This document shows, in pieces, positions 5,687 through 12,565 of a stretch of 12,565 nt of DNA; positions within the stretch are counted from its first letter, which is position 1; the number at the start of each line of letters is the position of its first letter. This DNA comes from Chlamydiota bacterium. Lineage in GTDB: Bacteria > Auribacterota > UBA3054 > B51-G9. A program made the translations under genes and the position numbers. Under the pieces are notes generated by a model that was not told where the DNA came from, searched no databases, and saw nothing but the letters and a program-made list of their open reading frames with translations. The stretch is taken from assembly GCA_030596365.1 (NCBI GenBank), contig JAUVKG010000032.1, positions 1 through 12,565 of the forward strand, in the 5' to 3' direction.

Positions 5687-6103
5687 CTAATTCGTTTCTT
5701 CTGCAACTTCAGCTACCGTTTCAGTTTGATTATCAACAGATTCATCTGCCGGTTCAATTTCTTCAATCACCGGATCATTATCAATGATAGGTAAAACCAG
5801 GTCATTAATTTTGACAGTAATGAAAGACTGACGATGTCCTGTTTTATTTCTATATTTTTTACGGCGTTTCATTTTAAAAACAACGATTTTATCCCCTTTT
5901 GTTTCGCCTAAAACAGTAGCTTTAACGATTGCGTTTTCAATAAGAGGAGTTCCAACAACAACTTCATCACCGTTAGAGCATAAAAGGACTTCGTTAAGTT
6001 CTATGTTATCACCGGGTTGAGCATCGAACAAAGGCAGTTCGAGTTTCATTCCTATTTCAACATGGAACTGTTTATCACCAGATTTAACAATTGCATATAA
6101 CAT
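5687..6103 (-). CDS. rplU: 50S ribosomal protein L21 with acidic C-terminal tail
   Basis: L21 is a large-subunit protein that binds 23S rRNA. The core covers about residues 1-104, starting MLYAIVKSGDKQ and including the basic signature KMKRRKKYRNKTGHRQ (77-92) and ITVKI. The usual family length is about 103 residues; here there are 138. The extra 34 or so residues form a Glu/Asp-rich tail ending AEVAEETN, a low-complexity sequence that is probably disordered. The ATG overlaps the rplQ stop by one base (TAATG) and is preceded by a strong Shine-Dalgarno, AAAGGTGG, inside rplQ. Translational coupling is therefore likely. Its place directly after rplQ is less common; rplU-rpmA usually forms a separate operon. 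Confidence 0.96.
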   Translation of the reverse strand: MLYAIVKSGDKQFHVEIGMKLELPLFDAQPGDNIELNEVLLCSNGDEVVVGTPLIENAIVKATVLGETKGDKIVVFKMKRRKKYRNKTGHRQSFITVKINDLVLPIIDNDPVIEEIEPADESVDNQTETVAEVAEETN

Positions 6104-6741
6104 TATTTACCACCTTTAATAATTTTCTTAAAGAAGCCGCCTGATTTCTTGGAATCATTTTCATCAGATTTTACATCTTCAGCTGCTTCTTCAGAGATTG
6201 TTTCAGTTTGTTCAGTTTTTTCTGTTTGTTCAACTTTTTCTTCTGCAACAGTTTCAGCATCATCAGATTGAGTTTCTTCATCCTGTGTCTGAATATCTCC
6301 TGTCACTTCAGTATCGACAGAAAAGTCTTCATCTGACTTGACAGATTTTTTACGTTCTTTAAAAGTTACTTCAGCATCTACATACTCTAGAATAGCCATA
6401 GGAGCATTGTCGCCTCTACGGGATTCGAGTTTAATGATTCTTGTATAACCACCCGGTCTTTCAGCGAAGCGCGGCCCAAGAACATCAAAAAGTTTTTTGA
6501 TATTTTTCTTTTCTTCATCGGTATCCGGTCTAAGAAAAGCGATAGCTAATCTGCGTGAATGAAGAGTATTTTTCTTCGCGAGAGTGATCATCTTATCAGC
6601 ATATCTTTTAGCCGAACGAGCGAGTCTGAGTTTTGTAGTAACACGTTCGTGTTTAACAAGACTGGCAATAATATTCGAAAGAGTCGCTTTACGATGTGGA
6701 GCTTTTTTTCCTAACTTGTCTGTGCGTTTTCTATGTCGCAT
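6103..6741 (-). CDS. rplQ: 50S ribosomal protein L17 with long charged C-terminal extension
   Basis: L17 is a large-subunit ribosomal protein encoded at the end of the alpha operon. The first 122 or so residues match the family: MRHRKRTDKLGKKAPHR, TTKLRLARSAKRYAD, LFDVLGPRFAERPGGYTRI, and ALE-like AILEYVD at the end of the core. The remaining 90 residues are an extension rich in Glu, Asp, Ser and Thr that ends in a basic, glycine-rich cap, GGFFKKIIKGGK. Total length is 212 residues against a usual 115-130. The extension is read in the same frame without interruption and ends at the TAATG overlap with rplU, so it is part of the gene. Its function is unknown. A weak Shine-Dalgarno (GGAAAA) precedes the start, 21 nt after rpoA. 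Confidence 0.96.
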   Translation of the reverse strand: MRHRKRTDKLGKKAPHRKATLSNIIASLVKHERVTTKLRLARSAKRYADKMITLAKKNTLHSRRLAIAFLRPDTDEEKKNIKKLFDVLGPRFAERPGGYTRIIKLESRRGDNAPMAILEYVDAEVTFKERKKSVKSDEDFSVDTEVTGDIQTQDEETQSDDAETVAEEKVEQTEKTEQTETISEEAAEDVKSDENDSKKSGGFFKKIIKGGK

Positions 6742-6762
6742 AGTAATATTTTCCGTTTAGTT

Positions 6763-7800
6763 CTATTTTTTTTTGGTTTTAGCACTTTTTTTCATCATCT
6801 CAACAATCTGCTTATCAGTTGCCGGTTCCGCTTTAAGAGTAAGATTCCTTTCTTTTAACGCGGAAAGTATTTCAGTAACAGCTTTAGCACCGAAATTCTT
6901 GATTGAAAGAAGTTCTGATTCGGTTTTCTTTGCCAACTTACCGACTGTATCAACACCTACCGCAGCAAGGGAATTAATAATCCTCTTAGATAGATCTATA
7001 TTTTCAATAGATTCATTTTCAGAATCGAATTCATCAGCAGAAGTGTCAGCTTCAGCCTCTTTAACTTCTTCATCCTCATGCCAATCTTCAAGATAAACCG
7101 GATCGCCGATATCGCTGTATAATTGAACATGGTCAAGCAATAATTCAGCTGACTGAACAGTTGCCGCCACAGGATCAATTCTTCCGTCAGTCCATACTTC
7201 AAGAACAAGCCTGTCATAATCGGTTTTCATACCGACACGGGCAGCTTCAACAACGTAACGGACTTTGCTAACCGGAGAGAAGAGTGAATCGATAGCGATG
7301 ACACCAATAGGTTGTTTTTTTTCTTTATTAAGTTCAGCCGGTCTGTATCCTCTACCAACAGCGACTGAGAATTCCATATAAATGCTTGCTTTTTTATCAA
7401 GCGAACAGATAACCAAATCAGGATTAAGGACATCCACACCAGCCGGAACTTTAATCATTCCCGCAGTAACATTGCCTTGAGATTTAGCTTTAAGTTCACA
7501 TTTAAAAGGTTTTCTTGAAGTAACATCAAAGAGTACTTTCTTAAGATTAAGAATAATATGTGTTACATCTTCATACACGCCATCAATAGTGTCGAATTCG
7601 TGTTTCGCGCCTTCGATTTTGACAGCTGTTATTGCTGCGCCTTCAAGAGAAGAAAGAAGAACGCGGCGGAGAGAATTACCGATAGTATGTCCGAAGCCGG
7701 CTTCGAAAGGTTCTGCAACCATTTTAGCATAGTTTAGAGTAGCTGTTTTTTTATCAACCACAACACACTTCGGCATTTCAAATTTTGTTTGCTTAGCCAT
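6763..7800 (-). CDS. rpoA: DNA-directed RNA polymerase alpha subunit
   Basis: The alpha subunit dimerises to nucleate RNA polymerase assembly and contacts promoter UP elements and activators. The N-terminal domain (to about residue 235) shows PFEAGFGHTIGNSLRRVLLSSL and the GRGYRPA and VYLEDW-flanking segments expected of the family. An acidic linker (about 241-266) joins the C-terminal domain, LSKRIINSLAAVGVDTVGKL to KNFGAKAVTEIL. Compared with E. coli, R265 (here R273), N268 (N276), G296 (G304) and K298 (K306) are conserved. K271 and S299 positions are alanine. The 345-residue product ends in a lysine-rich tail (KKSAKTKKK). Order rpsD-rpoA-rplQ is the standard alpha operon. Confidence 0.98.
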   Translation of the reverse strand: MAKQTKFEMPKCVVVDKKTATLNYAKMVAEPFEAGFGHTIGNSLRRVLLSSLEGAAITAVKIEGAKHEFDTIDGVYEDVTHIILNLKKVLFDVTSRKPFKCELKAKSQGNVTAGMIKVPAGVDVLNPDLVICSLDKKASIYMEFSVAVGRGYRPAELNKEKKQPIGVIAIDSLFSPVSKVRYVVEAARVGMKTDYDRLVLEVWTDGRIDPVAATVQSAELLLDHVQLYSDIGDPVYLEDWHEDEEVKEAEADTSADEFDSENESIENIDLSKRIINSLAAVGVDTVGKLAKKTESELLSIKNFGAKAVTEILSALKERNLTLKAEPATDKQIVEMMKKSAKTKKK

Positions 7801-7847
7801 AATATTATCCGATTATTTTTTGAATATTGTAAGAATATAATTACAAT

Positions 7848-8480
7848 TTATTTGGAATAAAGCTCAACGATTAAAGACTCATCAACAGCAGAAGTAATAT
7901 CACTTCTCTGAGGAATTCTCAAGACAGTAGCTTTAACATCTTCCTTATTTACCTGCAGCCAATCCGGAGTTACCAAAGCATCACCGGTTTCGCCGAGACA
8001 ATCTTTTACATTCTTTTTAGTTTTATCATTATCCCTGCAACTAATTACATCACCTTCTGATACTATAAAAGAAGCGATGTCTACTTTTTTACCATTAACA
8101 GTAATCAATGAATGATTAACTGTTTGCCTTGCCATAGCGAGTGAGCGTGCAAATCCGGCTTTAAAGACGACATTGTCAAGTCGTGTTTCAAGCAAGACAA
8201 GAAGGTTCTCGCCCGTTAATCCTTTTTTTCTGTTAGCGCGATCGAAAAACAATCTGAATTGTTTTTCAAGAACGCCGTACATTCTTTTCAGTTTTTGTTT
8301 TTCGCGCAGCTGAAGTCCATATTCCGATTGCTTCATTCTTCTTGCTCTGCCATGCATACCCGGCGGTGTATCTCTGCGTTCAAACGCGCATTTTGGGGTG
8401 TAGCAGCGTGTTCCTTTAAGGAAAAGCTTTTCGCCTTCGCGGCGGCACAATTTACAAACTGGTCCTGTGTATTTTGCCAT
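7848..8480 (-). CDS. rpsD: 30S ribosomal protein S4, zinc-binding form
   Basis: S4 is a primary 16S rRNA binder that starts small-subunit assembly and in some bacteria represses its own operon. The N-terminus carries C9-x2-C12-x13-C26-x4-C31, the same spacing as the zinc-binding Thermus-type S4, so this is the C+ form. The S4 RNA-binding domain follows (TRLDNVVFKAGFARSLAMARQ, then VNGKKVDIASF). The 210-residue product is normal in length. No clear Shine-Dalgarno is visible before the ATG. It is 25 nt after rpsK and 47 nt before rpoA. I saw no definite S4-binding pseudoknot, so autoregulation is not claimed. Confidence 0.98.
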   Translation of the reverse strand: MAKYTGPVCKLCRREGEKLFLKGTRCYTPKCAFERRDTPPGMHGRARRMKQSEYGLQLREKQKLKRMYGVLEKQFRLFFDRANRKKGLTGENLLVLLETRLDNVVFKAGFARSLAMARQTVNHSLITVNGKKVDIASFIVSEGDVISCRDNDKTKKNVKDCLGETGDALVTPDWLQVNKEDVKATVLRIPQRSDITSAVDESLIVELYSK

Positions 8481-8505
8481 AATAAGTTAATTTTATCGTT
8501 TTACG

Positions 8506-8898
8506 TTATACTCGGCGTTGTTTTTTAGGTCTGCAACCGTTATGTGGGACGGGAGTTACATCACTAATAGCAGTAACTTTAAGTCCTACAGTTTCAAAAG
8601 CCCTGATAGCAGATTCACGTCCTGAACCAGGTCCTTTAACTCTTACTTCTAATTCACGTAATCCATGCTGCATAGCTTGTTTTGCAGCTTCCTGAGCTAC
8701 ACGGGTAGCTACAAAAGCAGTAGATTTTCTCGCGCCGGTAAATTTAAGTACACCGGCAGAGCTCCATGAGATTACGTTACCGTTTCTATCAGTGATAGTA
8801 ACAATAGTATTATTAAATGTAGCCTGAACGTGAGCAATTCCCTGGGGAATATTTTTCACACTTCTTCTTGTTCTTTTTTTGGCGGGAGTTTTAGCCAT
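8506..8898 (-). CDS. rpsK: 30S ribosomal protein S11
   Basis: S11 lies on the platform of the small subunit near the mRNA exit. The 130-residue product shows the family core: NIPQGIAHVQATFNNTIVTITD, SAGVLKFTGARKST, AAKQAMQHGL, VKGPGSGRESAIRAFE and the C-terminal signature DVTPVPHNGCRPKKQRRV. The N-terminal 14 residues are very basic, as is usual. The gene follows rpsM by 23 nt. Its upstream sequence is almost pure A/T with no recognisable Shine-Dalgarno. Confidence 0.98.
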   Translation of the reverse strand: MAKTPAKKRTRRSVKNIPQGIAHVQATFNNTIVTITDRNGNVISWSSAGVLKFTGARKSTAFVATRVAQEAAKQAMQHGLRELEVRVKGPGSGRESAIRAFETVGLKVTAISDVTPVPHNGCRPKKQRRV

Positions 8899-8921
8899 TT
8901 TTTTAGAATTATTTTTTTAAA

Positions 8922-9296
8922 TTATATAGTTTTTTTTCTGGCACCCGGAAGCTTTTTCGGCCCCTTACGGGTGCGCGCATTTGTACTAGTTCGTTGTCCC
9001 CGCACAGGCAATCCTTTGCGATGCCGGGTTCCCCGATAACAATTAATCGATACAAGACGTTTAATATTCTGTTGGACGTCACGTCTTAAATCACCCTCAA
9101 TCATATACTTCTGCTGAAGCAGTAAAGTAATTCTTTTAACATCTTCATCGGTCAGCTTGGATGCTCGCACATCAGGATCAACTTTGGCTTCTTCAAGAAG
9201 TTTAAGAGCGAGCGTCGGGCCAATACCATAAATATACTGAATGGAAGCTTCCATCCTCTTACCTGCCGGAATATCTACACCAACTATACGGGGCAT
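8922..9296 (-). CDS. rpsM: 30S ribosomal protein S13
   Basis: S13 sits in the head of the small subunit and contacts 16S rRNA and the P-site tRNA through its basic C-terminal tail. The 124-residue product begins MPRIVGVDIPAGKR, contains the helix-two-turn-helix region (YIYGIGPTLALKLL) and ends with CYRGTRHRKGLPVRGQRT and a long lysine/arginine tail. A good Shine-Dalgarno, AAGGTGA, precedes the ATG. It lies 27 nt after rpmJ, in standard order. Confidence 0.98.
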   Translation of the reverse strand: MPRIVGVDIPAGKRMEASIQYIYGIGPTLALKLLEEAKVDPDVRASKLTDEDVKRITLLLQQKYMIEGDLRRDVQQNIKRLVSINCYRGTRHRKGLPVRGQRTSTNARTRKGPKKLPGARKKTI

Positions 9297-9323
9297 AATT
9301 TCACCTTATAAATTCAAAGGTTA

Positions 9324-9437
9324 TTAACCCTGACGCTGTTTATGGCGCGGGTTAGAACACACAACACGAATCACACGTTTTCTACGAATGATTCTACATT
9401 TTTCACATAATCTTTTTACTGAAGCTCGGACTCTCAT
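9324..9437 (-). CDS. rpmJ: 50S ribosomal protein L36, zinc-binding form
   Basis: L36 is the smallest large-subunit protein, 37 residues here. It starts MRVRASVKRLCEKC and ends NPRHKQRQG. The zinc ligands C11, C14, C27 and H32 are all present, so this is the C+ form. It sits between map (19 nt upstream) and rpsM (27 nt downstream). infA, often found between map and rpmJ, is absent. Confidence 0.97.
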   Translation of the reverse strand: MRVRASVKRLCEKCRIIRRKRVIRVVCSNPRHKQRQG

Positions 9438-9456
9438 AATATTTTTTCTTTAAGTT

Positions 9457-10221
9457 TTATATTTTTGTCAAAATTTTACAGCCTTTTACAGTTACCAAAA
9501 CTGTATTTTCATAATGGGCACTCGGCAATCCGTCTCTCGTAACAACTGTCCATCCATCGTCAAGCACTCGTACTCTAAAATCACCCATTGTCACCATAGG
9601 TTCAATTGCAAGAGTTGCACCTGCAGGAATAATCGGTCCTGTTCCCGGTTTTCCGAAGTTCGGAATTTGCGGTGGCTCGTGTAAATTTGATCCGATACCG
9701 TGTCCTACATAATCTCTTACGATTCCATATCCATAACTTTCGCAAAAAGTTTGTATCGTATGAGATATATCACCAAGCCGAATTCCCGCTTTTATAACTT
9801 TGCAGGCTTCATAAAAAGACTGCTCGGTAATATTTACAAGCTTATCAATATCATCAGGCACAGCTCCAACTCTAAAAGTACGGGCAGCATCGCCGTAATA
9901 GCCATCAATAATAACGCCGAAATCAACGCTTACAATATCGCCGGAATTAAGTTGTCGATTACCGGGTATTCCGTGTATAACCTCTTCATTCACAGAAATA
10001 CAAGCATTAGCCGGGTAGCCGTGATAATTGTAAAATGCAGGAATTGCATTTTCAGCAATAACAAACTCGGTTAGAATGGAATCTAATTCAAGCGTTGTAA
10101 TTCCAGGTTTTACTGCATCAGCGGCAATTTGTAAAGCTCTTGCGGTTAAAGAACAAGCTAATCTCATTTTTTTGAGATTAGCATCTGATTTAACCGGAAT
10201 TCTTTGCTTTCGGCGAGCCAT
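9457..10221 (-). CDS. map: Methionine aminopeptidase, type I
   Basis: MetAP removes the initiator methionine from nascent proteins in the cytoplasm using a two-metal site. The 254-residue product is normal for type I. By comparison with the E. coli enzyme, all five metal ligands are visible: D100 (SVDFG), D111 (YGDAART), H174 (VGHGIG), E207 (AIEPMV) and E238 (HYENTVLV). The substrate-binding histidines H83 (VIHGIP) and H181 (NLHEPP) are also present. The N-terminus is basic (MARRKQRIPVKS), without the longer SEC-C or SH3-binding extension seen in some MetAPs. The start is 7 nt after adk, with no obvious Shine-Dalgarno, so it may depend on coupling. The secY-adk-map order is common in bacterial spc operons. 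Confidence 0.97.
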   Translation of the reverse strand: MARRKQRIPVKSDANLKKMRLACSLTARALQIAADAVKPGITTLELDSILTEFVIAENAIPAFYNYHGYPANACISVNEEVIHGIPGNRQLNSGDIVSVDFGVIIDGYYGDAARTFRVGAVPDDIDKLVNITEQSFYEACKVIKAGIRLGDISHTIQTFCESYGYGIVRDYVGHGIGSNLHEPPQIPNFGKPGTGPIIPAGATLAIEPMVTMGDFRVRVLDDGWTVVTRDGLPSAHYENTVLVTVKGCKILTKI

Positions 10222-10228
10222 GATTTAT

Positions 10229-10870
10229 TTATTTAATTAACACAAGCATTGCTTTGAGAGTTTCTTCTCTTTGCGCGTTTGCATCAACATCTTTCAAAAG
10301 ATCTTTTTGACGATAATAATCTATCAACGCTTCCGTTGAATTTCTATAAACTTTAAGACGGTTTAAAATAGTATCAGCTTTATCGTCATCACGCTGATAA
10401 AGTTCGCCACCGCATTCATCGCAAATGCCGCTTTGTTTAGACGGCATATTTTCAACATGATATATAGCACCGCAATTTCTGCAAACACGACGGCCTGTTA
10501 ATCTTGATAGAACAGTTTTGTCATTACAAACAAGATTGATAACAAGATCCATGTTAAGCCCATCGTTTTCAAGTGTTTCATCAAGTTTCTGCGCCTGAAT
10601 AATAGTGCGCGGAAAACCGTCAAGAAGAAATCCTTCCTTACAATCGGGCTGTTGAATTCTTTCGCGAACCATACCAACTACAACATCATCCGGAACAAGT
10701 TCGCCTGAATCCATATATTTTTTTGCTTCTAATCCAAGAGGAGTACCTTCTTTCAAAGAAGCTCTGAACATTTCACCGGTAGAAATATGAGAAATCCCAA
10801 CTTCTTTAGCAATAGAAGCTGCCTGAGTACCTTTACCTGCTCCCGGAGGTCCTAATAAAATAACACGCAT
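10229..10870 (-). CDS. adk: Adenylate kinase, zinc-type LID
   Basis: Adenylate kinase interconverts ATP plus AMP with two ADP, setting the adenylate balance. The P-loop GPPGAGKGT is at residues 7-15, followed by STGEMFR (AMP site), DGFPRT (84-89) and LTGRR (124-128). The long LID domain carries C130-x2-C133 and C150-x2-C153, the four-cysteine structural zinc site found in many Gram-positive and other bacteria but not in E. coli. The 213-residue length fits the long-LID class. The ATG overlaps the secY stop by one base (TAATG) and is preceded by a Shine-Dalgarno, AGGGAG, so coupling with secY is likely. Confidence 0.98.
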   Translation of the reverse strand: MRVILLGPPGAGKGTQAASIAKEVGISHISTGEMFRASLKEGTPLGLEAKKYMDSGELVPDDVVVGMVRERIQQPDCKEGFLLDGFPRTIIQAQKLDETLENDGLNMDLVINLVCNDKTVLSRLTGRRVCRNCGAIYHVENMPSKQSGICDECGGELYQRDDDKADTILNRLKVYRNSTEALIDYYRQKDLLKDVDANAQREETLKAMLVLIK

Positions 10871-12189
10871 TAATATCTCCCTTTAAGTTTACCGTCTTTC
10901 ATAAAACCATCATAATGTCTCATAAGAAGGTGCGCTTCAACTTGCTGCATTGTATCCAGCATAACACCGACAGTAATGAGCAATCCCGTGCCTCCAAGAA
11001 AACTGGCAATCATAGGGTTAATCTGAAGCCATTCAGAAATAATCATTGGAGTAACAGCAATAACGGCAAGAAAGATCGAACCGGCTACTGTAAGCCTAAC
11101 CATAGTATATTCTAAAAAGTCGGCAGTAGGTTTACCCGGTCTGATACCCGGAACAAAAGCACCACTTTTCTTAAAATCATCTGCAATTTGTACAGGATTG
11201 AAAGTTATCGCTGTATAAAAGAAGCAGAAGAAAATAATACATACCGCAAAAGAAAAAAGATACACAAATCCACCGCGCGCAAAATACCCAAATAAGTCTC
11301 TTAAAAAAGGCAGACTCTCAGGAATAACTTTTGCCAAAGCAGCAGGAAGCATAAGAATAGCAGAAGCAAAAATAATCGGAATAACACCTGCCTGATTAAC
11401 ACGCAAAGGAATATAAGTTGACTGGCCGCCAAAAGTTTTGCCGCCTGCAACACGTTTCGCGTATTGAACAGGAATTCTGCGTTGTCCCTGAATAACATAA
11501 ATAACACCGGCAATAACAGCTACAAACATAAAAATCAGTAAAACTGCCTGCCAAAACGGTCTGCTTTCACCAGCGCCAATTCCGTATAATTTCCATAACA
11601 TTCTTGCTGCAACCGGCATTCTTGAAACAATACCAGCCATAATAATAAGAGAAATACCGTTTCCTATTCCCCTTGAAGTAATCTGTTCACCAATCCACAT
11701 AAGCCAAATAGTACCTGCAGTCAAAGTAATAATTACAATAATATTAAACCATGGTGCCGGGATAAGATTTACTCCCCCTTTGACAAGCTGATTGCTCAGC
11801 ATAAGCGCCTGAATAATACAAACAGCAACAGTACCGTAACGGGTATATTGATTGATTTTCTTTCTTCCGGCTTCACCTTCGTGAGATAATTTTTCAAGAG
11901 TAGGAACAACACTTGTCATCAACTGCAAAATAATTGAAGCTGAAATATACGGCATAATACCGAGAGCAAGAATAGTGACATTACGCATCGCTCCACCGGT
12001 AAATAAATCCATCATATTCATCAGACCGCTTGTAGAAGCAGAACCGAAAAAGTCTTTCAACTTTTCAGGATTAATACCCGGAGTAGGAATATACGCACCA
12101 ATGCGATAAACTGAAAGCAGAACGAGCGTAAACAGCAAACGGTTACGCAGTTCTTTAATTCTAAACATATTTATGATGGTGCGAAGCAT
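10870..12189 (-). CDS. secY: Preprotein translocase subunit SecY
   Basis: SecY is the channel-forming subunit of the SecYEG translocon in the inner membrane. The 439-residue product has the standard length and about ten hydrophobic membrane segments. Recognisable landmarks are YRIGAYIPTPGIN at the end of the first segment, the glycine-rich plug region GLMNMMDLFTGGAMRN, LGIMPYISASII, the conserved cytoplasmic EGEAGRKKINQYTRYG, GQRRIPVQYAKR, LRVNQAGVIPIIFA, FKKSGAFVPGIRPGKPT and the closing LLMRHYDGFM. The ATG is 6 nt after rplO with an AGGAG motif about 12 nt upstream inside the rplO end. A second in-frame ATG seven codons on is possible, but I kept the first, which gives a typical SecY N-terminus. 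Confidence 0.98.
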   Translation of the reverse strand: MLRTIINMFRIKELRNRLLFTLVLLSVYRIGAYIPTPGINPEKLKDFFGSASTSGLMNMMDLFTGGAMRNVTILALGIMPYISASIILQLMTSVVPTLEKLSHEGEAGRKKINQYTRYGTVAVCIIQALMLSNQLVKGGVNLIPAPWFNIIVIITLTAGTIWLMWIGEQITSRGIGNGISLIIMAGIVSRMPVAARMLWKLYGIGAGESRPFWQAVLLIFMFVAVIAGVIYVIQGQRRIPVQYAKRVAGGKTFGGQSTYIPLRVNQAGVIPIIFASAILMLPAALAKVIPESLPFLRDLFGYFARGGFVYLFSFAVCIIFFCFFYTAITFNPVQIADDFKKSGAFVPGIRPGKPTADFLEYTMVRLTVAGSIFLAVIAVTPMIISEWLQINPMIASFLGGTGLLITVGVMLDTMQQVEAHLLMRHYDGFMKDGKLKGRY

Positions 12190-12195
12190 AATAAA

Positions 12196-12565
12196 TTATT
12201 TCTCCTCAGATTTTTCGCTATCTTTTTTAGAGTCTTTAGGTTCCTTCTTTTCCGCAGCTTTTTTAGTTACTTTCTTAGCAGTTTCTTTCTTTTCAGTTTT
12301 CTTATCAGCAACTTTTTTTGTCACTTTCTTCTCAGTTTCTTTATCTGCAGATCCTTTTCCAATAACTTCACAAGTTCCGCCTGCCGAAGTAATTTTACTT
12401 TCTGCAGATTTTGAAAATTTATCAGCTTTAATAATTAATGAAACTGAAATTTCACCGGTACCAAGTACTTTAAGTTTTGAATCGCGGGAATTTCTAACCA
12501 ATCCTGCTTTAGCTAACAATTCAACAGTAATTTCTGTTCCGGCTTTAAATTTTGCCAAATCACAT
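12196..12565 (-). CDS. rplO: 50S ribosomal protein L15, C-terminal part with lysine-rich tail (cut by window edge)
   Basis: The visible 122 codons are the C-terminal half of L15, an early-assembling large-subunit protein. The frame stays open to the right edge (CDLAKFKAG), and a TTG at 12558 is an internal leucine, not a start. The conserved end of L15 is clear: EITVELLAKAGLV, LKVLGTGEISVSL, and SKSAESKITSAGG. Past the usual end lies a tail of about 55 residues built from KKVTKK-, EKK- and DSKK-like imperfect repeats, resembling histone-H1-type lysine-rich tails. This makes the protein longer than most L15s. It is followed by secY after 6 nt, as in standard spc operons. Confidence 0.96.
   Translation of the reverse strand, partial: CDLAKFKAGTEITVELLAKAGLVRNSRDSKLKVLGTGEISVSLIIKADKFSKSAESKITSAGGTCEVIGKGSADKETEKKVTKKVADKKTEKKETAKKVTKKAAEKKEPKDSKKDSEKSEEK

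Noticed and set aside
7801..7847. S4-repressor structure or internal promoter in the rpsD-rpoA gap
   Set aside because: The 47-bp gap is plain A/T-rich sequence; I could find no convincing stem or promoter.
12556..12558. TTG start for a 120-residue gene at the right edge
   Set aside because: The frame continues upstream and the product is clearly the C-terminal half of L15, so the gene is cut by the window edge.

Overview
This is an AT-rich bacterial chromosomal window made almost entirely of housekeeping genes, with one uncommon gene pair and a large amount of short tandem repeat DNA between genes. I cannot name the species. Several traits fit the PVC superphylum, perhaps Lentisphaerota or a Kiritimatiellota-like lineage. 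These are a two-subunit glycyl-tRNA synthetase, an IspD with the compact RMGFDK loop, low-complexity charged tails on ribosomal proteins, and heptamer and nonamer repeats between genes. This placement is an impression from family knowledge, not a demonstrated result.

Layout. On the minus strand at the left, glyQ (746..1684) is followed by glyS, which runs off the left edge. They are separated by 35 nt that include three copies of a 9-bp repeat. Divergent from glyQ, a near-consensus sigma70-type promoter (TTGACT, 17 bp, TATAAT) drives nrdR on the plus strand. An NrdR-box-like palindrome lies just downstream of the predicted transcription start. nrdR is followed after 25 nt by a 623-codon gene with two ATP-cone-like domains joined to a class III ribonucleotide reductase (NrdD)-like fold. 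That protein lacks the C-terminal zinc and glycyl-radical region. Next comes a 211-bp stretch packed with four kinds of tandem repeat, then ispD. The ispD 3' region holds four 28-bp units, each with a perfect small hairpin. It ends in a bidirectional Rho-independent terminator that separates the plus-strand genes from the converging minus-strand operon.

From the right edge leftwards on the minus strand is the end of the spc operon and the alpha operon: rplO (partial), secY, adk, map, rpmJ, rpsM, rpsK, rpsD, rpoA, rplQ, then rplU and rpmA. Gaps are short throughout. Both secY/adk and rplQ/rplU overlap as TAATG, which suggests translational coupling. infA is absent from its common place between map and rpmJ. 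rplU-rpmA is joined to the end of the alpha operon instead of standing alone. L15, L17 and L21 all carry long charged low-complexity C-terminal tails.

The genes supply protein synthesis (ribosomal proteins, GlyRS, MetAP), transcription (RpoA), secretion (SecY), nucleotide balance (Adk, NrdR and the NrdD-like protein) and isoprenoid synthesis (IspD). The most interesting unit is nrdR plus the catalytically unlikely double-ATP-cone NrdD-like protein. It may be a nucleotide-sensing regulatory pair instead of an enzyme operon.
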